Source of the DNA: a virus
IMG/VR virus record: IMGVR_UViG_3300032242_000488
Coordinates: 62,001 to 126,000 of that record
DNA length: 64,000 nt
Reading direction: 5' to 3' (one strand)
The stretch's first letter is position 1. Each line of letters begins with the position of its first letter. Positions 15,690 to 23,030 of this stretch are shown piece after piece. The translations under genes and the position numbers were made by a program. A model generated the notes under the pieces. The model had not been told where the DNA came from. It did not search any database and saw only the letters and a program-made list of their open reading frames with translations.

Positions 15690-16287
15690 TCAAACACCCC
15701 TAATGTATACCGAAGAGCAACTAATGGCTCGACTAAAATTCTTTATTGGCATTTGTCTATCATTGACATTGTTTGGTATTGTATTTGTTGTGTTATATTC
15801 TTTGATCTTTGTAACACAACCACTTAATGCTATCAGTCCAATTGACTCTAAGTTTTTTGAATTAATTATTCCTATTGCTACATTCTTAACAGGTACATTA
15901 TCTGGTATTATGTTAGCAAGCCCTGGCGATAAAGAAGCACAGAAACAGGCACTGACAGCGGCTAATGCAGGATGGTCACGTCCGCCTAGCCCAACACCAA
16001 CAGCACCATCAGGAGGATTTGGAAGTGGCGCAACAGCATCAACAACAGGATTTGGCGGCGGGGCTCCAGCATTTGGCGCACCTTCAACAGGAGGCTTCGG
16101 TGCCCCCAGCACAGGTTTTGGTTCAGCACCGCTTGGCGGCAACACCGCAAGTAGCTTTGGCGGAAGCGGGTTTGGAGGCGCACCTTCAACAGCAGTTGCT
16201 CCGGTACCAAGCTGGGGAACAACACCAGTAGCAATGACAGCAGGTGGTAAGGCTATTGTACCAGATATGCCACAACCAGAACTATAA
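15679..16287 (+). CDS. Two-span membrane protein with FG-repeat tail
   Basis: 202 residues from a GTG start preceded by AAGGAGC; longer in-frame starts would overlap the previous gene heavily. Two membrane segments lie at about residues 18-42 and 60-80, ending SGIMLASPGDKEAQKQA. From about residue 100 the protein is Gly/Ala/Ser/Pro-rich with about ten Phe-Gly dipeptides (GGFG, TGFG, PAFG, SSFG, SGFG), the composition of FG-nucleoporin low-complexity sequence. The tail should be disordered. Function unknown; the neighbours suggest envelope or lysis. Confidence 0.65.
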   Translation: MENNQTPLMYTEEQLMARLKFFIGICLSLTLFGIVFVVLYSLIFVTQPLNAISPIDSKFFELIIPIATFLTGTLSGIMLASPGDKEAQKQALTAANAGWSRPPSPTPTAPSGGFGSGATASTTGFGGGAPAFGAPSTGGFGAPSTGFGSAPLGGNTASSFGGSGFGGAPSTAVAPVPSWGTTPVAMTAGGKAIVPDMPQPEL

Positions 16288-16306
16288 TCATTTTAAGGAG
16301 CGATAT

Positions 16307-16450
16307 ATGTTAGAAACATTATTTTATATTTTTGTAGGAGCATTCATTGGGTGGAATTTTCCACAACCTGAATTTGCAAAAAATATACAAGCCAAGTATT
16401 TGCAAAAGTACATTGACAAGTTAAAAGTTATTTTATTCTTTTGGAAATAA
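16307..16450 (+). CDS. Very small membrane protein
   Basis: 47 residues from ATG 16307, with AAGGAG 8 bases upstream. MLETLFYIFVGAFIGWNFPQP is one membrane segment, followed by a basic amphipathic region. Unknown; a lysis accessory or holin-like peptide is possible. Confidence 0.55.
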   Translation: MLETLFYIFVGAFIGWNFPQPEFAKNIQAKYLQKYIDKLKVILFFWK

Positions 16451-16452
16451 CT

Positions 16453-16665
16453 ATGAACTGGCTGCAAAGTATGTTATCAGATGGGGCTAATAACTCCATC
16501 TCTAGTAAAAGAGTAATCACAGTATTAGCATTTTTGCTATGCGGTGTAGGATATCTTGCTAGTATGTACGGAGTTCATGTAGACAATAAGCTATATGATT
16601 CTATGATGTACATAGTAGTTGCAGGATTAGGTTTTACAGCAAGCGAAAAGTTTGCATCAAAATAA
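16453..16665 (+). CDS. Holin-like two-span membrane protein
   Basis: 70 residues from ATG 16453; an in-frame TTG at 16441 is less likely. ISSKRVITVLAFLLCGVGYLASMYG and YDSMMYIVVAGLGFTASEKFA give two membrane spans with a short polar linker, the size and topology of a class II holin. Located at the end of the lysis cassette. The assignment is by topology only. Confidence 0.55.
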   Translation: MNWLQSMLSDGANNSISSKRVITVLAFLLCGVGYLASMYGVHVDNKLYDSMMYIVVAGLGFTASEKFASK

Positions 16666-16675
16666 GGAAAATAAA

Positions 16676-16906
16676 ATGAAAAAATTATTAGCAATTGTAT
16701 ATCTAGTAGGAATCTACTCAGTATGCCTTGTAGCTACTACAAATATGGCCTATGCTGAAGCAGTAGTTAAAGAAGTTTGCACACCAAAAGTAGACAAAGC
16801 CGGCAAACCAGTTTTGGATAAAGCAGGTAAGCAAGCTGAAGATTGCAAGAAAATTAAAACCCATAAAAAGGTAGAAGGCGATAAAGTTCCAGACGGCAAG
16901 AAGTAA
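16676..16906 (+). CDS. Small secreted Lys-rich protein
   Basis: 76 residues from ATG 16676 with AAGGA upstream. The N-terminal signal peptide (KKLLAIVYLVGIYSVCLVATTNMAYA, split site after AYA) leaves a ~50-residue basic mature part with two Cys and DKAGKPVLDKAGKQAEDCKK repeats. Probably periplasmic. No family recognised. Confidence 0.6.
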   Translation: MKKLLAIVYLVGIYSVCLVATTNMAYAEAVVKEVCTPKVDKAGKPVLDKAGKQAEDCKKIKTHKKVEGDKVPDGKK

Positions 16907-16914
16907 AATTCTTC

Positions 16915-16943
16915 TTGACATAAGTAAAAAGGTATAGTATAAT
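16915..16943 (+). promoter_or_regulatory. Consensus sigma70-like promoter overlapping terminator
   Basis: TTGACA (16915-16920), 17 bases, TATAAT (16938-16943). The -10 lies in the terminator stem/loop at 16926-16961. The expected start near 16950 excludes the 5' arm, so its own transcript is not terminated. Drives the dnaJ-like gene. Confidence 0.8.
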
Positions 16944-16961
16944 CATTACTATGCCTTTTTT
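16926..16961 (+). terminator. Intrinsic terminator of the lysis region
   Basis: AAAAAGGTATAGTA / TACTATGCCTTTTTT with a 7-base loop and one G-T wobble, followed by a T-run. It ends the 13-16.9 kb operon. Confidence 0.75.
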
Positions 16962-16978
16962 CACCAATAAAATAAAAT

Positions 16979-17809
16979 ATGGACTATTATAATGTATTAG
17001 GCGTTCCTAGAGGTGCTAGCTCCGAGGACATTAAGAAAGCCTATAGAAAACTAGCCGCAGTCCACCATCCAGATCGTGGTGGTGATACCTCACAGTTTCA
17101 AAAACTACAAGAAGCATACGCAACACTCAGTGACGATCAAAAACGTGCCGAGTACGATAATCCGCAACCACAATTTGGTGGGCCAGGAGGATTCCACTTC
17201 CATACAGGAAATATGAATGACATATTTGGTAATATGTTTGGTGGACCGTTTGGCGGATTCCAACAACGTGGAATGATGCGTAAAAATAAATCTATCAACA
17301 TCACTGTACAGATGACTCTCAAAGATATCCTGCATGGTAAAGATATTGTTGGTAGCATCCGTTTACCGTCTGGTAGAGAACAAGCAATCCAACTTAAAAT
17401 CCCTAAGGGTGTTGCTATGGGAGATAGTATTCGATTCCACGAAATGGGCGACGATACTCATCCGCAACTACCTCGAGGCGACCTAATTGCTATTATTGAA
17501 GAAGTACCGCATCCACAGTTTGAGCGTAGAGGTCCGGACTTGTACACAACTGCACCGATATCAGTATTTGATACAATGCTAGGAACTTCTATTAAAATTC
17601 AAACTATAGATGATTCTACATTAGACATCACAGTTCCAGCAGGGATTAATCCAGGTACTACAATGTGCTGTCATCAATACGGGTTGCCAATTGGCATGCA
17701 CGAACATCGTCGAGGAAACTTATATGTTAAGATCGATGTTGTTGTTCCAAAAAATGTGGATTACCAAGATGCTGAAATTTTAAAGCAATTAAAAGCCAAG
17801 TACGGTTGA
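16979..17809 (+). CDS. DnaJ-like co-chaperone (class B, CbpA-like)
   Basis: 276 residues. The J domain fills residues 1-~65 (DYYNVLGVPRGASSEDIKKAYRKLA, HPD motif in HHPDRGG), followed by a Gly/Phe-rich linker (FGGPGGFHFH...MFGGPFGGF) and two C-terminal substrate-binding beta domains. There is no CxxCxGxG zinc region, so it is of the CbpA/class B type. It would stimulate host DnaK. Next to the ClpA-like gene it suggests phage-supplied protein quality control. No strong Shine-Dalgarno precedes the ATG. Confidence 0.85.
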   Translation: MDYYNVLGVPRGASSEDIKKAYRKLAAVHHPDRGGDTSQFQKLQEAYATLSDDQKRAEYDNPQPQFGGPGGFHFHTGNMNDIFGNMFGGPFGGFQQRGMMRKNKSINITVQMTLKDILHGKDIVGSIRLPSGREQAIQLKIPKGVAMGDSIRFHEMGDDTHPQLPRGDLIAIIEEVPHPQFERRGPDLYTTAPISVFDTMLGTSIKIQTIDDSTLDITVPAGINPGTTMCCHQYGLPIGMHEHRRGNLYVKIDVVVPKNVDYQDAEILKQLKAKYG

Positions 17810-17833
17810 CAACTGTTTTAATTCGTGTATAAT
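17806..17833 (+). promoter_or_regulatory. Sigma70-like promoter upstream of clpA-like gene
   Basis: TTGACA (17806-17811, overlapping the preceding stop TGA), 16 bases, TATAAT (17828-17833). It lies 28 bases before the ATG at 17861, with AAGGAAA between. Confidence 0.7.
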
Positions 17834-17860
17834 TAACTTATCATAACCTAAGGAAACGTA

Positions 17861-20113
17861 ATGGTAGAACCAAGTGATCAATTACAAGTAGTATTTGAAA
17901 AAGCAGTTGAAGACTGTAAAAAACTATCGCATGAGTATGTTACTCTAGAGCATTTAGTATATGCTATGCTATGCGAAGAAAAATTCTTTGAACTACTAAG
18001 TAATTTTGGTGCTGATACTACATATATCAAAACCAATTTAGAGCACTATTTGAAAAATAATCTTGACGAGATTAAAATAGAAAATGCTCCAAAAGGATTT
18101 AAACCTAAAAAGACTCAAACAGTCGAACGTGTGCTTAATCGTGCGTTCACACAGGTTCTGTTTAGTGGACGTCAAAGTATTGAACTTGTTGATGTGTTTC
18201 TAAGTATCCTTAGCGAAAAACGTAGCTATGCAGTCTACTATATCAATAAGGGCGGTATTGAACGAGAAAAATTTGCTGACTTTGTTAATAACGAACTCAA
18301 CGAAGAGGAAGAAGATACTGTAGTAGATGCCCAAAGTGAAAAAGCACTTAGAGCATTTACAACTAACCTTAACGATCAAGTCAAGAAAGCCAAGATCGAT
18401 CCTGTGATTGGTCGAGTAGAAGAACTTGAACAAATTGCATTGGGCTTAGGTCGTCGTACTAAAAATAACGTATTGTTAGTAGGTGATCCGGGTGTTGGTA
18501 AGACTGCTATCGCAGAAGGACTTGCATTTAACATCATTCACGGTGCTGTTCCAGAGTTCTTAAAAGAATACACAGTTTATAACTTAGACATTAGTTCTAT
18601 GTTAGCAGGCAGTAAATATCGCGGTGACTTTGAAGAAAGATTTAAACTTGTTCTTAAGGCATTAACTGGTAAAGGTAAAACTATTCTATTCATTGACGAA
18701 GCACACATGATTAGTGGTGCAGGTGCAGGTGGTGGAAATAGCAGTAACGACCTTGCTAACATGATGAAGCCAGCACTGAGCAAGGGCAATATCAAAGTTG
18801 TTGCTTCAACTACTTGGGAAGAATTCCGCAAGTACTTTGAAAAGGATCGTGCCTTGATGCGTCGATTCCAACGTATTACTATCGATGAACCTACTCCAGA
18901 AATGGCCATTGAGATTCTTAAGGGTATCAAGAAGTACTACGAGAAACATCACAATGCTACAATTACAGATACTGCGGTTGAGTCAGCAGTTAAACTAAGT
19001 GTCAAGTATTTACCAGATCGTAAGTTACCAGATAAGGCCATTGATTTGATTGACGTTGCTTGCTCACGTTTTAATATCAAACAAGTTGATAACAGAAATG
19101 TTGATGTAGCTGAAATTCAATTTGAACTTAGTAAAATGGCTAACTTGCCTGAAGAAACTGTCAAGGAAAAAGAAAGCGAAAATCTTGTTAACCTTGAAAA
19201 GAATCTTAAAGGTGAAGTTTACGGACAAGACGAAGCTATTACAGAAGTTGTTGACAAGATCTTTGTTGCACAAGCTGGATTGAAAGCAGAAAACAAGCCT
19301 ATTGGATCATTTGTGTTTATGGGGCCAACTGGTGTTGGTAAAACAGAAGCCGCTAAACAATTGGCTAAACAACTAGGCATCCCAATGATCCGCTTTGATA
19401 TGAGTGAATATCAAGAGAAGCACTCTGTGTCCAAGCTCATTGGATCGCCTCCGGGTTATGTTGGCTTTGAAGAAAATGCTGGCCTATTGATTACTAAACT
19501 ACAAGAGCAACCACATTGTGTTCTATTGCTAGACGAGATTGAAAAGTCACACCCAGATGTGTCAACTATCTTGTTGCAGTTAATGGACAATGGTAAGGTC
19601 ACCGGATCTAATGGTAAAGAAGCTGATTGCCGTAATGTAGTTCTTATTATGACAACTAACTTAGGTGCCGCTGATGCAGATCGAAACGTTATTGGCTTTG
19701 GTAGCCAAGAAAATGACTACGAAGATAAAGAACTTAAGAAGTTCTTTGCTCCAGAGTTCCGTAATCGTTTAGATGGTATTATTACATTCAGCAAGTTAAG
19801 CAAAGAAACAATGATCAAGATCGTTGGCAAGTTCCTAGTTGAACTTAAAACACAGGTTAACGATAAAGGTATTACTGTTACTATCAGTAATGAAGCTATT
19901 GATTACTTGGTTGAAAAAGGCTTTGATAGCAAGATGGGTGCTCGTCCGTTACAACGTGTTATTGACAAAGACGTTAAGCGTCCGTTGTCACGTGAGATGT
20001 TGTTTGGCAGTTTAAAAGATGGTGGCGCTGTTGAAATTGATGTTAATGATGACGGTATTATATTAAAAACTAAACAGAATGTATCAGAAGAAAACTACCA
20101 AGCTATTCTTTAA
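17861..20113 (+). CDS. clpA: ClpA-like AAA+ unfoldase with ClpP-binding loop
   Basis: 750 residues, the length of bacterial ClpA (~758). An N-terminal Clp_N domain (residues 1-~150) includes HEYVTLEHLVYAML. AAA1 has GDPGVGKT at ~207-214 and ILFIDEAH, and AAA2 has GPTGVGKT at ~488-495, VLLLDEIEKSH and the ClpA/B signature SPPGYVGFEE. No ClpB-type coiled-coil middle domain is present. Between the AAA2 arginine-finger regions there is an IGF tripeptide at 611-613 followed by FAPEFRNRLD, where ClpA and ClpX carry the [LIV]G[FL] loop that docks ClpP. No clpP gene is in the window, so host ClpP is the probable partner (inference). Confidence 0.85.
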   Translation: MVEPSDQLQVVFEKAVEDCKKLSHEYVTLEHLVYAMLCEEKFFELLSNFGADTTYIKTNLEHYLKNNLDEIKIENAPKGFKPKKTQTVERVLNRAFTQVLFSGRQSIELVDVFLSILSEKRSYAVYYINKGGIEREKFADFVNNELNEEEEDTVVDAQSEKALRAFTTNLNDQVKKAKIDPVIGRVEELEQIALGLGRRTKNNVLLVGDPGVGKTAIAEGLAFNIIHGAVPEFLKEYTVYNLDISSMLAGSKYRGDFEERFKLVLKALTGKGKTILFIDEAHMISGAGAGGGNSSNDLANMMKPALSKGNIKVVASTTWEEFRKYFEKDRALMRRFQRITIDEPTPEMAIEILKGIKKYYEKHHNATITDTAVESAVKLSVKYLPDRKLPDKAIDLIDVACSRFNIKQVDNRNVDVAEIQFELSKMANLPEETVKEKESENLVNLEKNLKGEVYGQDEAITEVVDKIFVAQAGLKAENKPIGSFVFMGPTGVGKTEAAKQLAKQLGIPMIRFDMSEYQEKHSVSKLIGSPPGYVGFEENAGLLITKLQEQPHCVLLLDEIEKSHPDVSTILLQLMDNGKVTGSNGKEADCRNVVLIMTTNLGAADADRNVIGFGSQENDYEDKELKKFFAPEFRNRLDGIITFSKLSKETMIKIVGKFLVELKTQVNDKGITVTISNEAIDYLVEKGFDSKMGARPLQRVIDKDVKRPLSREMLFGSLKDGGAVEIDVNDDGIILKTKQNVSEENYQAIL

Positions 20114-20732
20114 CAAATACGTTTATAAGGTAGCAATCCGTACTCCGTTGTCTACGCTGTTTAGAGGTAAAAATCTTCCAAACACTAGACAACAGATTGA
20201 GGTATTGTCTGAACGTTTTGATAACAAGCGTGTATCGTCTACTAGTATAACCAATGGGTGGCGTAGTAGACAACAGGCTACATCAACAGATGTGTTTGTT
20301 GGACTACTATTACTAGACCAATTAGACTCGTTAAGTGATTTTACACTCAGGGTTGAAAATAGTACACTAGGGTTATACTGTAATGATTTAGACTTTATCT
20401 CAAAAGTTACCAATATTGTTGGTATTAATGTAGAAGAAATTGCAGTACCTGAAACCGATGACGTCCGTGACTTTTTGTTGTCAAATCCCAAGTCCATTAT
20501 CCGCGGAGAGTATACACACAAGTATAAAGTAACGGTTAATGCGCTATGGGAATCTGCTGATAACTTTAAAGCATGGGCTGTTAAATTGCCTAAAATTAAG
20601 ACTACTAATAACAAATATCGCTTTGGCGGTCACTTTTATGTAGCAGATGAAAAGACTCTGAGCCTTTGCCACATCTTTTTAGCTGATAAAATACGCAAAG
20701 TAGAACAGCTAGTCACTACAACGGAAATTTAA
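20079..20732 (+). CDS. Conserved phage protein, unknown function
   Basis: 217 residues starting inside the clpA-like gene (35-base overlap). FFNKYVYKVAIRTPLSTLFRGK, SITNGWRSRQQA and the C-terminal RFGGHFYVADEKTLSLCHIFLADKIRKVEQL recall marine T4-like phage hypotheticals. It has a mixed alpha/beta pattern with many basic residues in the first third, and no catalytic motif is clear. Probably expressed from the clpA promoter. Confidence 0.6.
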   Translation: MYQKKTTKLFFNKYVYKVAIRTPLSTLFRGKNLPNTRQQIEVLSERFDNKRVSSTSITNGWRSRQQATSTDVFVGLLLLDQLDSLSDFTLRVENSTLGLYCNDLDFISKVTNIVGINVEEIAVPETDDVRDFLLSNPKSIIRGEYTHKYKVTVNALWESADNFKAWAVKLPKIKTTNNKYRFGGHFYVADEKTLSLCHIFLADKIRKVEQLVTTTEI

Positions 20733-20746
20733 CCTAACTTCAAAAT

Positions 20747-20779
20747 AGCATAAATACTCTATAATAAGGTATCTGTGCT
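20747..20779 (+). promoter_or_regulatory. Hairpin enclosing ribosome site next to late box
   Basis: AGCA (20747-20750) and ATAC (20754-20757) pair with GTAT (20769-20772) and TGCT (20776-20779), with 3-base internal loops. The AAGG ribosome site is in the loop and the ATG follows directly. Confidence 0.45.
20749..20757 (+). promoter_or_regulatory. T4-type late promoter box
   Basis: CATAAATAC, 23 bases before the ATG at 20780. The predicted start near 20762 lies just after the 5' arm of the hairpin at 20747-20779. Confidence 0.6.
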
Positions 20780-21124
20780 ATGAGAATGGATGAAGTTGCA
20801 AACTCAGTGATTAATTTAGAAGAAATAGATCTGCCTGCAGATTTACATTTTTTCATGCATAACGATCACAATTTTTACCGCAAGGTGTTTTTTCCTATGA
20901 TTAGCAAGGTTAAAGCACACATTAAAGCAGGTAATCGTTGCCACGATGGCGTATTCCGTCCTGTAGTTGATACTGCCGCAGAAACATACTGCAAAAAGTT
21001 TAATATTCCCGACAATCACAAGTCTGTATTCACAGATGTTGATCGTGATGAGCTAGCCCGTAAGATTTTTGGTCAAGAAAAAGATCGTATTGAGCAGGGC
21101 GACTATGATGGAGACGACCAATGA
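20780..21124 (+). CDS. Conserved late protein, unknown function
   Basis: 114 residues. DLPADLHFFMHNDHNFYRKVFFPMISKVKAHI and a His/Asp-rich acidic C-terminus (KDRIEQGDYDGDDQ) are typical of a conserved marine T4-like phage protein without an assigned role. It is the first gene after the late box/hairpin and is coupled to the next by ATGA. It heads the block of capsid-targeted candidates but itself lacks the targeting peptide. Confidence 0.6.
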   Translation: MRMDEVANSVINLEEIDLPADLHFFMHNDHNFYRKVFFPMISKVKAHIKAGNRCHDGVFRPVVDTAAETYCKKFNIPDNHKSVFTDVDRDELARKIFGQEKDRIEQGDYDGDDQ

Positions 21125-21882
21125 TTTTATTAGAAGGCGGTAATGTATTTGCCAATGCAACTCCATTCGATCACAAAGATGTTCCTGCAATACTTAAAAC
21201 AATCAACGGCGCACTAGCCGGTACCGGTATTACTGCTATTCCCGTCGGTTCGGCTGCTACACCAAAACACGGTCATACTAGCGGAGATATGGACGTTATT
21301 GTAGACGAACAGGCAGTACTAAACTACTTCAAAGCTAAGGATGCCAAAGCAGGCCGTAAGGCACTTAATGATTATATCAGCAGTAAAGGTTTAGAAACTG
21401 CACAAAGTGGTATCAATGTACACGTAAACGTTCCTGTTAACGGAGAGTTTCATCAAGTAGACGTTATGGTATCAGCTAATGCTGAGAAAGTGTCAAAATT
21501 TCACACCCATGCTATTCCAGATAACAGTCCTTACAAGGGCGTTAACAAACAACTAATGATGGCCATACTTGCCAAACAAAAGAACTATATGTGGTCAGCA
21601 TGGCAAGGTCTGTTTAGTCGTACACCAGAAGGTAAGAAGGGTGAACTAGTTGCCGATAACTTGGATGATGTTGCCAAACACCTGTTTGGTCCTAACGGTA
21701 GTGCTAAAGATTTAGGAAGTGTCGAAGCCATCCTTGCCGCATTACCTAAACCAGAAGCAGATGCACTATTGGCCAAAGCCAAAGAAGATGCTAACTGGAA
21801 AGAAGTACCAGTCAAGCAAGAAAGTTATCGTATTGGAACTAACGAATGGTTCCGTCATATGTTGGATAAGGTACAGCTATGA
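21121..21882 (+). CDS. Pol-beta-like nucleotidyltransferase fold protein
   Basis: 253 residues. Residues 43-58 read GSAATPKHGHTSGDMD: a GS pair followed by D56-x-D58 and hydrophobic VIVDE. This is the metal-binding pattern of the polymerase-beta/minimal nucleotidyltransferase superfamily. A second acidic beta strand (FHQVDVMVSAN, residues ~117-127) would supply the third carboxylate. The C-terminus (YRIGTNEWFRHML) shares a GTxEWF motif with the small protein at 24068. The substrate is unknown. It overlaps by ATGA with the KxDG-motif protein that follows. Confidence 0.55.
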   Translation: MILLEGGNVFANATPFDHKDVPAILKTINGALAGTGITAIPVGSAATPKHGHTSGDMDVIVDEQAVLNYFKAKDAKAGRKALNDYISSKGLETAQSGINVHVNVPVNGEFHQVDVMVSANAEKVSKFHTHAIPDNSPYKGVNKQLMMAILAKQKNYMWSAWQGLFSRTPEGKKGELVADNLDDVAKHLFGPNGSAKDLGSVEAILAALPKPEADALLAKAKEDANWKEVPVKQESYRIGTNEWFRHMLDKVQL

Positions 21883-23021
21883 GACTAAGACAACTGTTTA
21901 AAGAAGCAGAAGCACCTAAACAGTTAGGTCGAGCATTTAACCACCTAGAAGATCTAGTTTTCTTTCACGGTACTAAAGGCACACTTGAAGCACTAAGTCA
22001 TATTAAAGACTTTGCCAGTCAAGAAGGCGCACAGAGTATTCGTATGAAGTGGGACGGCAATCCACAAATATATTGGGGTCGTGCAGAAGCCAACGGTCCT
22101 TTAATATTAGCAGGACACAATGGTTGGAGCAAAGGTGCTGTAACAGACAGCCCAGAAGCTGTACAAGATTTTATTGCTAATAAATCTGGTAGTCCAAAGA
22201 CTCCAGAAGAAAAAGCAAGCCGTGATAAGTTTGCTAGCGAGTTCGCTAGCCTATATCCCCTGTTTGATAAAGCAACACCACGTGACTTTGTGGGTTTTGT
22301 CTATGCTGACGGTTTGTTCTTACAAAAGCCTGCGGCAGACAAAGAAGGTGTATACACATTCTGTCCTAATCCAAAGAGTCAAACTTGCTATCACGTTCGT
22401 GCTAATAGTCCACTAGGTAAACGCATCAGTGGCGCACAAGTAATGGTTGTGGGACATGCGTTCTTTCCAGAGTTTGGTATGCCTGATGCTAGTCAAAAGC
22501 CTATTAGTGACTTTAGTCAGTTTAACAGCAATCCACAACTAATCGTTCTTGGTCCAATATACAACAGCAAGCCTGTTAAGATTGACACTACCGCAGTTGA
22601 TGCCGTAGAACAGTTTGCACAAGCACACGGTCCACAGATGGACAGTTTCCTACAAGGACTTCCGGGACTAGGCGACCTAAAAAATATTATCTACACTTAT
22701 GTAAATCAAACAGCCAAAGCAAAACAGTTAGACTCGCTAAGTCCAAAACATTTTACAGAATGGTTGGCAGCTTCAAAGACTAGTCCGGGCAAACAACAAA
22801 AGATTAATGATCTAGTGGCGGCTAATCCAACAGCACTAGCAACTATCTTTACATTAGTAAAACGTATACAAGCAATGAAAGATGATATCATTGATCAAAT
22901 CGAAGGCGAACAAGGTGAGATATGGGATACGCACGGCGAAGGTCGTGTGCGTTATGCAGATCAAACTAAACAGCTAGGTCACGTTAAACTTGTACCTCGC
23001 AAGCGTTGGACACCGACCTAA
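21879..23021 (+). CDS. KxDG-motif (ligase-like?) protein with capsid-targeting N-terminus
   Basis: 380 residues. The first 12 residues, MRLRQLFKEAEA, match the shared targeting peptide of this block; cleavage would be after KE. RMKWDGNPQIYWGR contains K57-W-D-G60, the KxDG motif of ATP-dependent ligases and capping enzymes, followed by FVGFVYADGLFLQ and a late basic KLVPRKRW that could be motif V. A covalent nucleotidyltransferase fold is therefore plausible, but motif IV is not clear and the assignment is inference. The family occurs in marine T4-like phages as a protein of unknown function. It sits between two nucleotidyltransferase-like genes. Confidence 0.55.
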   Translation: MRLRQLFKEAEAPKQLGRAFNHLEDLVFFHGTKGTLEALSHIKDFASQEGAQSIRMKWDGNPQIYWGRAEANGPLILAGHNGWSKGAVTDSPEAVQDFIANKSGSPKTPEEKASRDKFASEFASLYPLFDKATPRDFVGFVYADGLFLQKPAADKEGVYTFCPNPKSQTCYHVRANSPLGKRISGAQVMVVGHAFFPEFGMPDASQKPISDFSQFNSNPQLIVLGPIYNSKPVKIDTTAVDAVEQFAQAHGPQMDSFLQGLPGLGDLKNIIYTYVNQTAKAKQLDSLSPKHFTEWLAASKTSPGKQQKINDLVAANPTALATIFTLVKRIQAMKDDIIDQIEGEQGEIWDTHGEGRVRYADQTKQLGHVKLVPRKRWTPT

Positions 23022-23030
23022 GGACTTATT

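Noticed and set aside
15690-16145. 151-codon minus-strand ORF opposite the FG-repeat gene
   Set aside because: Pro/Gly-rich translation is the mirror of GC-rich FG repeats; no ribosome site and no neighbours on that strand.
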